This document shows, piece by piece, positions 43,037 through 51,855 of a stretch of 64,000 bases of DNA. Positions within the stretch are counted from its first letter, which is position 1. The number at the start of each line of letters is the position of its first letter. Made by a program: the position numbers and the translations under genes. The notes under the pieces were generated by a model. It did no database searches, was not told where the DNA came from, and saw nothing but the letters and a program-made list of their open reading frames with translations. This DNA is from Acinetobacter defluvii (GTDB lineage: Bacteria; Pseudomonadota; Gammaproteobacteria; Pseudomonadales; Moraxellaceae), in contig NZ_CP029397.2 of the NCBI RefSeq assembly GCF_001704615.3, positions 1,736,001 through 1,800,000 on the forward strand. The letters run 5' to 3'.

Positions 43037-44158
43037 ATGAAAGAAATTGAATTAAGTCGTGGTTATCTTCGTGTTTCGGTTCGTCAACATCACCCGCATT
43101 GGGATTTAGATCAATTATTAGGTTTTGCAGAAAGAATTAATCCCAAACGTGCTTTTTTATTTGTTTCCAAAGTTTTAGGTAAACATATTCCTGTTGCACC
43201 TTCTACCATGCAACGCAGTTATGTAGATTTATGTGCCTTAATCCCTAAAGATTTACCATATCCAATTACCGTAATTGGTATGGCTGAAACAGCTGTAGGT
43301 TTAGGTGCGGGCGTATATCGTGAACTGAAAAAAGATTTTGCTGAAAATGCACTGTTTGTTACTACGACCCGTCACCCAGTAGATGCTTTACCAACTTTAG
43401 GTTTATTTTTAGAAGAACATAGTCATGCCCAAGATCAGTTTATTTTGAGCAGTCACGATCGCAAAAAACATCAACATTTAATTCAATCCAAAACTTTGAT
43501 TTTGGTGGATGATGAAATTTCTACGGGTAAAACCTTTAAAAACCTGATTACAAGTCTAAAAAATGCTGGACTTGAGCAAGTAGAACGGATCATTTTGGTG
43601 ACATTGGTCAATTGGGCAGAAGAACATTTGAATGACCTCGATGTGGGTATTCCCATTGAAGTTGTGTCACTGCTGCATGGTTCTTGGCATTGGCAAGCCA
43701 ATCAAAATCAGATTGAAATCAACATGCCTGATGTTAATAAAACCAATCAAGAAGCACAGCGTATCATTGCACCCCATGACTGGGGACGTGAACCGAGTTA
43801 CTTAGACTGTAAAGCTTGGTCGAATGTTCAAGTTAAAAAACCGAATGAAAAAATCTTAGTACTAGGTTCTGGTGAGTTTAGTTGGATTCCTTTTCTCATT
43901 GCAGAACAATTAGAGCAACAAGGTGCTGAGGTTTATTACAGTTCCACCACCCGTTCCCCAATTATGCAAGGACATGCCATTCAAAGCATTTGTGCCTTCA
44001 CTGACAATTATGGGCTAAATATCAATAATTATGCCTATAACGTTAGACATCAACAGTTTGACCGTGTGTTATTGGTCATCGAAACAGAACAACACAGTGT
44101 AGACCCTACACTATTTGAGCAAATTGAAAATTTAGAAGTTATTCATTATGAAGCATAA
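43037..44158 (+). CDS. Phosphoribosyltransferase with TRSP domain
   Basis: The 373-residue protein has an N-terminal PRTase domain (about 10-240) with the PRPP loop LVDDEISTGKTFKNL (about 155-170), including the two acidic residues. The C-terminal TRSP domain (about 280-370) has GSGEFSWIPFLIAEQL and YSSTTRSPIMQGHA, the motif that names the domain. Family knowledge: these fusions occur almost only in Ter and stress-related operons and are predicted to build a nucleoside-like compound. It overlaps the next gene by 11 bp. Confidence 0.9.
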   Translation: MKEIELSRGYLRVSVRQHHPHWDLDQLLGFAERINPKRAFLFVSKVLGKHIPVAPSTMQRSYVDLCALIPKDLPYPITVIGMAETAVGLGAGVYRELKKDFAENALFVTTTRHPVDALPTLGLFLEEHSHAQDQFILSSHDRKKHQHLIQSKTLILVDDEISTGKTFKNLITSLKNAGLEQVERIILVTLVNWAEEHLNDLDVGIPIEVVSLLHGSWHWQANQNQIEINMPDVNKTNQEAQRIIAPHDWGREPSYLDCKAWSNVQVKKPNEKILVLGSGEFSWIPFLIAEQLEQQGAEVYYSSTTRSPIMQGHAIQSICAFTDNYGLNINNYAYNVRHQQFDRVLLVIETEQHSVDPTLFEQIENLEVIHYEA

Positions 44159-44930
44159 GCCTTTGGTATTTGTCGATTTAGACGATACATTATTTCAAAC
44201 CAATCGCAAATCTGCACCGACGGATTTGCATAAGATTGCGACTACAGATAAGTCTGGGCAACCGTTGTCTTATATGAAGCCAAAACAGCAAGTTTTTGTG
44301 AATTGGTTATTAGACTCTGCTGAGGTTGTGCCTGTGACTGCGCGTTCAGTTGAAGCTTTACAACGTGTGCATTTACCTTTTCAATATGGTGCAATATGTT
44401 CACATGGCGGTACGGTGATTGATGCACAGCAAAATATCGATCTAGATTGGTTTCATATTCAACAGCAAGCTGTTGCTGAGTTAAATGACTTATTACATGA
44501 ATTACCTGACATTTTACTGAAAACAGCCCATGACTTAGGCTCGATTCGTACATGGACAGTCGAGGAAAATGATCTCAAAATCTATACGGTTGCCAAACAA
44601 AACCAACCAGAAGACGGGCTTTTTTTAGACCAATTGGTACAACATTTACCCAAAGATGTGTTAGAACATTGCTATATCCATATTAATGGCAATAATTTAG
44701 CAGTTATTCCAAAGTTTGTTTCTAAACAAAAAGCGGTTGAGTTTTTTATTAAAAAATATGACCCTGAAGGTGAACGTGTCATTTTGGGTTGGGGCGATAG
44801 CCTCTCTGATGCAGGATTTTTGGGTTGCTGTGATTGGTTTGGTATGCCCAAAAACAGCCAACTCGACCATTTTTTAGCACACAACTTAAGCAATGATCAT
44901 CGACAGAAAGGATTCTTAGGGCATGTCTAA
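44148..44930 (+). CDS. HAD-superfamily phosphatase of the ter operon
   Basis: The 260-residue haloacid-dehalogenase-fold enzyme has motif I VFVDLDDTLFQTNR (about 7-20; the nucleophile is the first Asp), motif II VVPVTARSVEAL (about 57), motif III Lys in SKQKAVEFF (about 190) and motif IV GWGDSLSDAGF (about 215-225), complete. It would dephosphorylate a sugar or nucleotide intermediate. It overlaps both neighbours by 8 to 11 bp. Confidence 0.88.
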   Translation: MKHKPLVFVDLDDTLFQTNRKSAPTDLHKIATTDKSGQPLSYMKPKQQVFVNWLLDSAEVVPVTARSVEALQRVHLPFQYGAICSHGGTVIDAQQNIDLDWFHIQQQAVAELNDLLHELPDILLKTAHDLGSIRTWTVEENDLKIYTVAKQNQPEDGLFLDQLVQHLPKDVLEHCYIHINGNNLAVIPKFVSKQKAVEFFIKKYDPEGERVILGWGDSLSDAGFLGCCDWFGMPKNSQLDHFLAHNLSNDHRQKGFLGHV

Positions 44931-46077
44931 TTTAAATGATATTAATCAAACATTGGCAAATCTTGGTTTTCACGGCTCGTATCATCCACAAGATATTACA
45001 TTTTTGCTTAATATCACCCAGCTTAAACCGACGCCTGTAGCAGAAAAAGAGCGTCTGATTCAATCAGGCAAAAAACACTATTCAGAAATGATCAGTGAGG
45101 AGAAAGCCCCCTCACCTGAACATTTAAAACATTTTCAACATGCTTTTAAACATGGTGCAGAACGTTTAGCACGAGAAGCTCAACAACTCAGTCAAGCTTT
45201 AATGGCACGCTTTCCCAATCAGCCCATTATTTTGGTGAGTTTGGTGCGTGCAGGCGTACCCTTAGGTGTTCTACTTAAACATTGTATTCACCAAAATCAA
45301 CCTTGTTTTCATTATGGTATTAGTATTATTCGTGATCGTGGCATTGATTTCGCTGCGCTCAATGCCATCATTCAACAACATGGTGCTAAAAATATTGTCT
45401 TTGTCGATGGTTGGACAGGCAAAGGTGCGATTTGTCGTGAATTGACCCAAAACTTACAAAGCTATCCTGAATTATTTGATGCAGGCTGGGAGATTCCTCG
45501 CCTTGTAACCTTATCAGATTTGGGAGGGTATTCTTGGTTGAGTGCCAGTTGTGAAGACTGGCTCATTCCTTTTGGCATCTTAGGTTCAGTCATTTCAGGT
45601 CTAACTTCGCGCAGTATTTTACGAGAAGATATTGATCAAGACGAAGCGAAATTAGACTGTTTTAATCCTGAAAAATGGCATGATTGTGTGATTTATACAC
45701 ATCTTGAGCAACACGATTTATCACGACAATTCATCCAAGATATTTTAAATATTATTGCGCAACAACCAACCCAAGAAAAAATTGAGTGGAATAACCAGAT
45801 TCGCTTAACCCAGCAAAAACACTGTTTAAGTACAGTGGACTGGATAGCAGCACAATACCAAATCAATAACATTAATCATATTAAACCGAGTATCGCAGAA
45901 GCGACCCGTGCCGTACTTAGACGTGTGCCTGAACGTATTTTAATCCGAGATGAACACAATCCTCATGTTCAGCTCCTGTTACACTTTGCGCAACAACAGC
46001 ATGTCCCAGTTGATATTTTAGGTTCAAAATTAGGTCCCTATCATGCAGTGACCTTAATCAAAAAGGTTGGAAAATAA
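44923..46077 (+). CDS. StiP-family protein of the ter operon
   Basis: The 384-residue protein resembles the StiP family (named after a predicted cysteine-protease-like domain). The N-terminal part (about 80-290) has PRTase-like strands: LVSLVRAGVPLGVLLKH, ISIIRDRGIDF and FVDGWTGKGAICREL. The C-terminal part (about 290-384) contains VLRRVPERILIRDEHNP and ends with a small RNA-binding-like PELOTA region. Catalytic chemistry is not established. It is a regular partner of the TRSP-PRTase in Ter clusters. Confidence 0.85.
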   Translation: MSNLNDINQTLANLGFHGSYHPQDITFLLNITQLKPTPVAEKERLIQSGKKHYSEMISEEKAPSPEHLKHFQHAFKHGAERLAREAQQLSQALMARFPNQPIILVSLVRAGVPLGVLLKHCIHQNQPCFHYGISIIRDRGIDFAALNAIIQQHGAKNIVFVDGWTGKGAICRELTQNLQSYPELFDAGWEIPRLVTLSDLGGYSWLSASCEDWLIPFGILGSVISGLTSRSILREDIDQDEAKLDCFNPEKWHDCVIYTHLEQHDLSRQFIQDILNIIAQQPTQEKIEWNNQIRLTQQKHCLSTVDWIAAQYQINNINHIKPSIAEATRAVLRRVPERILIRDEHNPHVQLLLHFAQQQHVPVDILGSKLGPYHAVTLIKKVGK

Positions 46078-46081
46078 TAGA

Positions 46082-47014
46082 ATGAAACAATTACAATACG
46101 CCATTGAACTCGGTGCGACGATGTATATTCCTGCCACGCATGAAAATTTATGGGACGTGACGGAAGGTAATAAATTTACCAATCTAAAATCTATCGCTGT
46201 ATGTTTGGAAGATGCTGTTTTAGAAAAAGATGTACAAACAGCAATGGTGAATTTAAAAGCACTTTTGCAAAAACGTGCAGAACATCCAAACCTAAAAGCA
46301 CCCGCTCTGTTTATCCGTCCACGTCATATCGAAATGGCAAAATATATTGTGGACTGGGATTTACACCATACCATTAGTGGTATGATTTTACCGAAGTTTA
46401 CTTTGCATAATTTAATGCAATGGATGGAGGTCTTGCCTTCTCATATCAATTTAATGCCCACCTTCGAAACCAAAGAAATTTTTGATATGGGGCATAATCT
46501 TGAATTACAGCAAGCATTGAAATACGACTTTCATAAAACCTTATGTTTAAGAATCGGTGGCAATGATCTTTTGTCCTGTTTACATCTACGTCGCCCAAAA
46601 AATACTACGATTTATCAAACCCCTGTGGGTATGCTGATCTCACAACTGGCAGGTTTATATATTCCTGCAGGGTTTCAACTCAGTTCTCCAGTGTGTGAAC
46701 ATATTGAAAATACACAAATTTTATCGAGTGAACTCATACAAGACATGAATAATGGCATTTATACCAAAACTGCCATTCATCCAACACAAATCGATTTTAT
46801 TCATCAAGCATTTCAAGTGTCTACAGAAGAGTTTCAAGAAGCGCAACAAGTGTTAGCCATCGATGCAAAAAGTGTGTTCAAAAGCCAAGGTTCAATGTTA
46901 GAACCTGCAACACATCGCAATTGGGCTGAAATGGTACTTTTACGCTATAAAACCTTTGGTTTAAATAAATCAAACCTAATCCAGCAAAGCGATGTATTTA
47001 AATTAAACGCTTAA
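46082..47014 (+). CDS. CitE-like (HpcH/HpaI) lyase of the ter operon
   Basis: The 310-residue TIM-barrel lyase of the citrate-lyase-beta type has AVCLEDAVLEKD (about 40-51) with the metal-binding acids, ALFIRPRH (about 84), LCLRIGGNDLLSCLHL (about 155) and AIHPTQIDFIHQAF (about 235). It would cleave or form a C-C bond in an acyl-CoA or acyl substrate. The ATG at 46082 is preferred over the in-frame TTG at 46067 because GGAAAATAAT precedes it. It ends the plus-strand operon. Confidence 0.88.
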   Translation: MKQLQYAIELGATMYIPATHENLWDVTEGNKFTNLKSIAVCLEDAVLEKDVQTAMVNLKALLQKRAEHPNLKAPALFIRPRHIEMAKYIVDWDLHHTISGMILPKFTLHNLMQWMEVLPSHINLMPTFETKEIFDMGHNLELQQALKYDFHKTLCLRIGGNDLLSCLHLRRPKNTTIYQTPVGMLISQLAGLYIPAGFQLSSPVCEHIENTQILSSELIQDMNNGIYTKTAIHPTQIDFIHQAFQVSTEEFQEAQQVLAIDAKSVFKSQGSMLEPATHRNWAEMVLLRYKTFGLNKSNLIQQSDVFKLNA

Positions 47015-47269
47015 CATATCATGCAGTGAAATTGCAATTTTTGCTTTTTCACTTTATTTTCTTCTCATTCAAAAATGATCAATATTTCAAAACTATAAAA
47101 TTTTAGGCTCTTTCGATCAGCTGATTTACTGATAATTTTAATTACATCACTTGTTAAAATACAACAGCTTTAAGTGTTTGAAATTATAAATTACTTTACT
47201 CCTCATGTAATATCTTGCTTTAATAGCTTTATTTCATCTTATTCGTACAATAACAAACTTGGTTTTATT

Positions 47270-47971
47270 ATGACGCAAATAGCACCACAGGATAATAATC
47301 AACAACATTTAACAAGCCAACAAAAAACAGGCGTTTCAAGCTATCTTGCTCGTTTTATCTCTTTTTTAACTCGGCGTGGCGCACGCTTATTGACTGGTGC
47401 ACGCAGTTTATGGGTCGGTTGCCAGCCTGAAGAATGTAAACAACGTATTTATTATGCCAATCATAATAGTCATATTGACTTTATTTTGTTGTGGTCATCT
47501 TTACCCACTGCGATACGCAGAAAAACCAAACCTGTGGCAGCATCTGATTATTGGCTTAAAGATGGCATGCGCCGTTTTCTGATCCATAATACGTTTAATG
47601 GTGTGACCATTCAGCGCAATCGTGAGAATAATCAAGACCCATTACAGCCGATTATAGATGCCTTAGAACAAGGCTACTCTATTATTTTCTTTCCTGAAGG
47701 CACACGTAATTTAAATGATGATGTTGAATTATTAAAATTTAAAAGTGGTTTATTTAATTTACATCAACAATTTCCTGAGATCGAAATTGTTCCTGTATGG
47801 ATTTCCAACTTAAAACGTGTAATGCCTAAAGGAGCATTTATTCCTTTGCCTTTATTGTCTACCGTCTGCTTTGGTTGTCCTTTGGAACAGCATTTTGAAA
47901 TGGATAAAACCGAATTTTTAGCGTATGCACAGCAACAACTCCTGAAATTAAAAGAGGTTGAAAACCAATGA
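47270..47971 (+). CDS. 1-acyl-sn-glycerol-3-phosphate acyltransferase family
   Basis: The 233-residue PlsC-type enzyme has NHNSHIDFILLW (HX4D, about 66-77), GVTIQRNRENNQ (about 112) and FFPEGTRN (about 142-149). It should add the second acyl chain in phospholipid synthesis, or acylate another lysolipid. An upstream open frame adds 32 residues without a start signal; MTQIAPQD at 47270 is the better start. Its stop overlaps the start of the CdsA-like gene by 4 bp, so two consecutive steps are co-translated. Confidence 0.85.
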   Translation: MTQIAPQDNNQQHLTSQQKTGVSSYLARFISFLTRRGARLLTGARSLWVGCQPEECKQRIYYANHNSHIDFILLWSSLPTAIRRKTKPVAASDYWLKDGMRRFLIHNTFNGVTIQRNRENNQDPLQPIIDALEQGYSIIFFPEGTRNLNDDVELLKFKSGLFNLHQQFPEIEIVPVWISNLKRVMPKGAFIPLPLLSTVCFGCPLEQHFEMDKTEFLAYAQQQLLKLKEVENQ

Positions 47972-48912
47972 CCTTGGATAACCTAGAACAAACTTATTTA
48001 TTATTTGCTATTTTCGCAGCGATTTTAATTTTTGCATCAACAGTTGGATTTATTTTAAAGCAGCGTGCAGGCACAGCACCCTCGCCTGTCATTGACAATT
48101 TAAATGCGCGCATCAATGCCTGGTGGGTGATGTTAATTGTGATTGGTGCAGCGATTTTGCTCGGAAAAACTGCATTTATCATTCTTTTTGGTATTATTTC
48201 TTTATTTGCATTACGTGAATTTATTAGTTTATTACCCACACGGCGTGGTGATTATTTTCCATTACTGATCGCTTTTTATTTTGTTATTCCTTATCAATAT
48301 TATTTGATTTATACCGACTGGTACGGTTTATATTCAATCTTCATTCCCTTATATGTTTTTTTACTGATTCCAATCGCCAGCCTAAAGCAAGAAGACACAA
48401 CCCATTTTTTAGAGCGTAGTTCTAAAATTCAATGGGGTTTAATGGTCAGTGTATTTTGTATTTCTCATGTTCCCGCCTTATTGAATCTAAAACTTCCAGG
48501 CTTTGATGGTGAGAAAATTTGGTTAGCAATTTGGCTCATTATGGTGGTGCAAGCATCTGATGTTTTACAATATGTTTGTGGAAAATTATTTGGAAAACAT
48601 AAAGTTGCACCTGTATTATCACCTTCTAAAACAGTTGAGGGTTTAGTTGGAGGCATTGTTTTAGCTACAGGCTTAGGCGTACTCATGGCATGGCTCACTC
48701 CATTCACCCATTTACAGGCTGCTTTTATAGGATTAATTGTCTGCGTTTTTGGTTTTTTTGGTGGTCTAGTCATGTCTGCGATCAAACGTGATCGTGGGGT
48801 CAAAGACTGGGGACAGTTGATTCATGGGCATGGAGGTATGCTAGATCGTATTGATTCAATATGCTTTTCAGCCCCGATTTTCTTTCATATCTTACGTTAT
48901 TGGTGGAGTTAA
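47968..48912 (+). CDS. Phosphatidate cytidylyltransferase-like (CdsA family)
   Basis: The 314-residue integral membrane enzyme of the CdsA family makes CDP-diacylglycerol from phosphatidate and CTP. The C-terminal signature is present: SPSKTVEGLVGGIVLATG (about 212-229), then SAIKRDRGVKDWGQLIHGHGG and MLDRIDSICFSAPIFFH. About eight segments are seen. Acinetobacter has another cdsA elsewhere in general, so this may be the accessory copy paired with an acyltransferase. Confidence 0.85.
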   Translation: MTLDNLEQTYLLFAIFAAILIFASTVGFILKQRAGTAPSPVIDNLNARINAWWVMLIVIGAAILLGKTAFIILFGIISLFALREFISLLPTRRGDYFPLLIAFYFVIPYQYYLIYTDWYGLYSIFIPLYVFLLIPIASLKQEDTTHFLERSSKIQWGLMVSVFCISHVPALLNLKLPGFDGEKIWLAIWLIMVVQASDVLQYVCGKLFGKHKVAPVLSPSKTVEGLVGGIVLATGLGVLMAWLTPFTHLQAAFIGLIVCVFGFFGGLVMSAIKRDRGVKDWGQLIHGHGGMLDRIDSICFSAPIFFHILRYWWS

Positions 48913-48924
48913 AAAATAAATCTG

Positions 48925-48946
48925 ACCGCCTAAAGGCGGTGGTTTT
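48925..48946 (+). terminator. Terminator after the CdsA-like gene
   Basis: ACCGCC-TAAA-GGCGGT followed by GGTTTT: a compact 6-bp GC stem. Confidence 0.75.
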
Positions 48947-48999
48947 AACCTAAATAGAGACTAATAAAGTTGTTAACAGAATAATTAAATGAATTAGAT

Positions 49000-49038
49000 A
49001 AAAAAGGATGCGAAATTTAATATTTCCCATCCTTTTTT
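49000..49038. terminator. Bidirectional terminator
   Basis: AAAAAGGATG pairs with CATCCTTTTTT around an AT-rich loop. The A and T runs on both sides let it act on either strand; it closes the DUF2057 gene on the minus strand. Confidence 0.75.
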
Positions 49039-49048
49039 AATGAATCAA

Positions 49049-49708
49049 TTATTGTTCAGCCAACCAACTCATAAAGCGTTGACGTTCAGCTTTAGATGCT
49101 TTTTGCCAAATTTGAATCATCTGCTGATCCGCCGAATTTCCATTTGTAGTTGCCAGATTTACGTTGGTCGTCGCTACCGCTTGTGGTGCATTTGCATAAA
49201 CTGGTGCGGGTTGATTTTCAGACTTCTTAGAAGTCGTTAAATCAAATACTCGACCAAAAACGCCTCCTGATAACCAAGGCTTAGCTTCGTTATTTGCACC
49301 TGTTTGTTGTACGATCATTTGGTTATTTTGGTCATACAAAGCAATTGTTGGCTGTTCAGCATATTTTTTTGCAGCATCAAAATCTTTTGGCGCATTGACC
49401 AAATTTAATTTATAGGTTTTACCATCTTGTAAATCTGGTGCAGTAATGGTGACCACACCTGATTTTAAAATGTCGTGTTCGTTATTTAAATGTTCAAAGT
49501 ACTGCTGATAACGAACACTCAATGCAACTTGACCATCATCTACTTTATATTCATTCTTTTTGGTTCTAAAAATACCTGTATTTACTTCCTGCTCATTTAC
49601 AGCCAAGACCACTATTTCCTCAGGTGCAGTAATGGTCACTGCCGCAAAAGTCGAGCCACTCATGACCAAGCCCAAACCGATTACACTTGCTGCAAATTTA
49701 AAACGCAT
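49049..49708 (-). CDS. DUF2057 (YccT-like) periplasmic protein
   Basis: The 219-residue protein has a signal peptide (MRFKFAASVIGLGLVMSGST, cleaved near TFA). The family core is VTITAPEEIVVLAVNEQEV and VALSVRYQQYFEHLNNEHDI. A disordered Ala/Asn-rich part and a C-terminal helix (KASKAERQRFMSWLAEQ) follow. The family's function is unknown. Single gene. Confidence 0.8.
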   Translation of the reverse strand: MRFKFAASVIGLGLVMSGSTFAAVTITAPEEIVVLAVNEQEVNTGIFRTKKNEYKVDDGQVALSVRYQQYFEHLNNEHDILKSGVVTITAPDLQDGKTYKLNLVNAPKDFDAAKKYAEQPTIALYDQNNQMIVQQTGANNEAKPWLSGGVFGRVFDLTTSKKSENQPAPVYANAPQAVATTNVNLATTNGNSADQQMIQIWQKASKAERQRFMSWLAEQ

Positions 49709-49858
49709 AGGTATTTCTCAAATGTCAATAAACTGTAAAATTTAATGCACTATGCTATGTCCTCATGACAATTTTATGACAATTCAATTTTTCATAAAAT
49801 TTTAATGGCAAAGTATTTGAAAAATAAATTTTTATATAAAAATTTTAAGCAATGGCTT

Positions 49859-50086
49859 TCAACAATTTGTATCCTTATTTTGATTTTTTAGCGCACTTAA
49901 AGATTCATTCAGTATATAAAAGTTTTGTGCACCACAATGTCGACATACTTTCCCTAAATGTCTACGCCACAGTTCATAGATCACACCCGGAATAATGGCA
50001 AAACATAAAAGCAATAACGTAATAAAAATACTTCCTCGATAAGTCGACACACTATATCGCCCACAAGATAAACATTTTTCTTTCAT
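49859..50086 (-). CDS. Small membrane zinc-ribbon protein
   Basis: A 75-residue protein: CLSCGRYSVS (about 5-14), a membrane segment IFITLLLLCFAIIPGVIYEL (about 21-40), then CRHCGAQNFY (about 51-60). The two CX2C pairs on either side of a hydrophobic hairpin could meet to bind one zinc ion. Function unknown. Confidence 0.65.
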   Translation of the reverse strand: MKEKCLSCGRYSVSTYRGSIFITLLLLCFAIIPGVIYELWRRHLGKVCRHCGAQNFYILNESLSALKNQNKDTNC

Positions 50087-50193
50087 TAAAATATTTCTAT
50101 TTTTAAAATTTTGTGAATATTAACTTGCCCCTGATGTATGAATCAATTGTTATTCTGGATTGTAATAGCCAAAATTTCAGTCATATTAAAAAT

Positions 50194-50218
50194 AAAAAAA
50201 GAGCGCTTAAGCGCTCTT
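50194..50218 (-). terminator. Terminator after the first nitroreductase gene
   Basis: AAGAGCGCTTAAGCGCTCTT is a perfect palindrome followed by a T run on the minus strand. Confidence 0.8.
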
Positions 50219-50234
50219 AAATTTTATACTTAAC

Positions 50235-50828
50235 TTAGTTAAATGTTTTAAAACGCTCAGCATCATCCATAAATGGTTTTTCACCCGCAGGTGCTTCTAC
50301 TGAACCAAAAACTAATTGTGCACGAAGTTTCCAGTTGCTTGGTACGTTAAATGTTTTTGCTACTTCTTCATCTACGATTGGGTTGTAATGCTGTAATGAT
50401 GCACCCAAACCAGCTTCTGAAAGCGCTGTCCAAGTTGCAAACTGTGCAATACCTGTAGAATGCTCTGACCAAACTGGGAAGTTATCTGCATAAAGCGCAA
50501 ATTGTTCTTGAAGACTTTTTACCACATCTTGATCTTCATAAAATAACACTGTGCCATAACCCGCAATAAAACTATTAATTTTATTACTTGTACCTTCAAA
50601 TGCCTCTGCAGGCACGATTTTACGTAAAGTTTCTAAAACAATCGTCCAAAATTTCACATGTGAGTCACCAAATAAAGTCACTGCACGTGAAGTTTGTGAG
50701 TTAAATGCAGATGGGCTAAGTTTGATTGCCTCTTTGATGGTTTCTTCAATTTTTACATTGTCTAATTTTACATTTTTGCCAATTGCATAAATTGAACGGC
50801 GTTGTTTGATTTGATCTAAAAATGACAT
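50235..50828 (-). CDS. Nitroreductase-family oxidoreductase
   Basis: The 197-residue FMN-dependent enzyme has the start motif QIKQRRSIYAIGKNV (FMN-binding Arg pair, about 6-20), SPSAFNSQTSRAVTLFG (about 43-59) and GLGASLQHYNPI (about 143-154), as in the small YfkO/Frm2-like group. It should reduce quinones or nitro-compounds with NAD(P)H. The start MSFLDQ at 50828 is chosen over a frame five codons longer. It is a paralogue of the gene at 50986. Confidence 0.85.
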   Translation of the reverse strand: MSFLDQIKQRRSIYAIGKNVKLDNVKIEETIKEAIKLSPSAFNSQTSRAVTLFGDSHVKFWTIVLETLRKIVPAEAFEGTSNKINSFIAGYGTVLFYEDQDVVKSLQEQFALYADNFPVWSEHSTGIAQFATWTALSEAGLGASLQHYNPIVDEEVAKTFNVPSNWKLRAQLVFGSVEAPAGEKPFMDDAERFKTFN

Positions 50829-50985
50829 TATCGTAATCCTCAAATATTTGTTTGACCATTTTGGTCATGTTCTAAGATGATTTAAGTGTATTGTATTCCA
50901 ACTCTTTTCGTCAGCATTATCTTTATGACATTCTGTTGCATAAATAGAACGCTCTATAACTTAGCATCGTTCCTGAATATCAACA

Positions 50986-51675
50986 TTAGGAAAAAACTCT
51001 AAATATTTGATTTTCATCTTCATAAGATTTGGTACTTGCTGGAGTCACAATCGAGCCAAACGTCATCTGTGCTTTAAGTTGCCAATGTTTAGGTAACTCA
51101 TAATGTTGCAAAATCTCATCATTAATATTTGGGTTATAGTGATGTAAAGCTGCCCCCAAGTCTAAGCTTGCAAATAGACTCCACACTGCGAATTGCACCA
51201 TACCTGAGCTTTGCTCTGACCAGATTTCAAAATCATGGGCTTGTAATGGTTTAAATTTTTGCAGTTTTTGAATGACCTGCGTATCTTCGAAAAACAAAAT
51301 TGTGCCATATGCTGCAACACATTCATCAATTTTAATAACCATGCCATCATAGACTTTTTCATTCATGTATTTCTTTTGGATTTGTTTGACCATTTTCCAA
51401 AATTGTTCATGTGCTTTTTCCACCAAGATAACAACACGTGCACTTTGACAATTCAATACTGATGGACAGCAATATACAGTTTCTTTAATTAAAGCGACTA
51501 ATTCCTCTTGTGGATAGGCAACCTTTTTACCAAGATGATAAACACTACGGCGCTTGCGCAGATCTTCTAAAAACTGATACTCATCCAATTGATTATCCTT
51601 CTTTTTAAAAAGTAAATCTCTAGATAGCTCAGTTGTTAACACATGACCAATTTTAGACAGAAGTGTCATTTTCAT
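50986..51675 (-). CDS. Nitroreductase-family oxidoreductase (paralogue)
   Basis: A 229-residue protein with the same core as its neighbour: LRKRRSVYHLGKKVAYP (about 39-55), CPSVLNCQSARVVILVE (about 72-88) and DLGAALHHYNPNI (about 177-189). It has about 35 extra N-terminal residues (MKMTLLSKIGHVLTTELS...). Ser/Ala at SPSAFNSQ is replaced by Cys in this copy (CPSVLNCQ). The two genes are 143-157 bp apart, each probably with its own promoter. Their likely origin is tandem duplication. Confidence 0.82.
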   Translation of the reverse strand: MKMTLLSKIGHVLTTELSRDLLFKKKDNQLDEYQFLEDLRKRRSVYHLGKKVAYPQEELVALIKETVYCCPSVLNCQSARVVILVEKAHEQFWKMVKQIQKKYMNEKVYDGMVIKIDECVAAYGTILFFEDTQVIQKLQKFKPLQAHDFEIWSEQSSGMVQFAVWSLFASLDLGAALHHYNPNINDEILQHYELPKHWQLKAQMTFGSIVTPASTKSYEDENQIFRVFS

Positions 51676-51797
51676 TTCCCCAAAGACTTAAAAATAAAGG
51701 CATAATTTTTTTAAGTATTTTATCTTTAATGTTAAGGCTTTGTATATTTTATCTTGGCTGTAATGGCTATTTTTAAGACAAAAAATCTTTAAAAAAC

Positions 51798-51823
51798 AAA
51801 AAACTCCGCATATTACGGAGTTT
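51798..51823 (-). terminator. Terminator of ftsY
   Basis: AAACTCCG and CGGAGTTT form an 8-bp stem with a 7-nt loop; a T run follows on the minus strand. Confidence 0.8.
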
Positions 51824-51855
51824 CTGTACAATTATTCAACGTAGGGTTAAATTAA

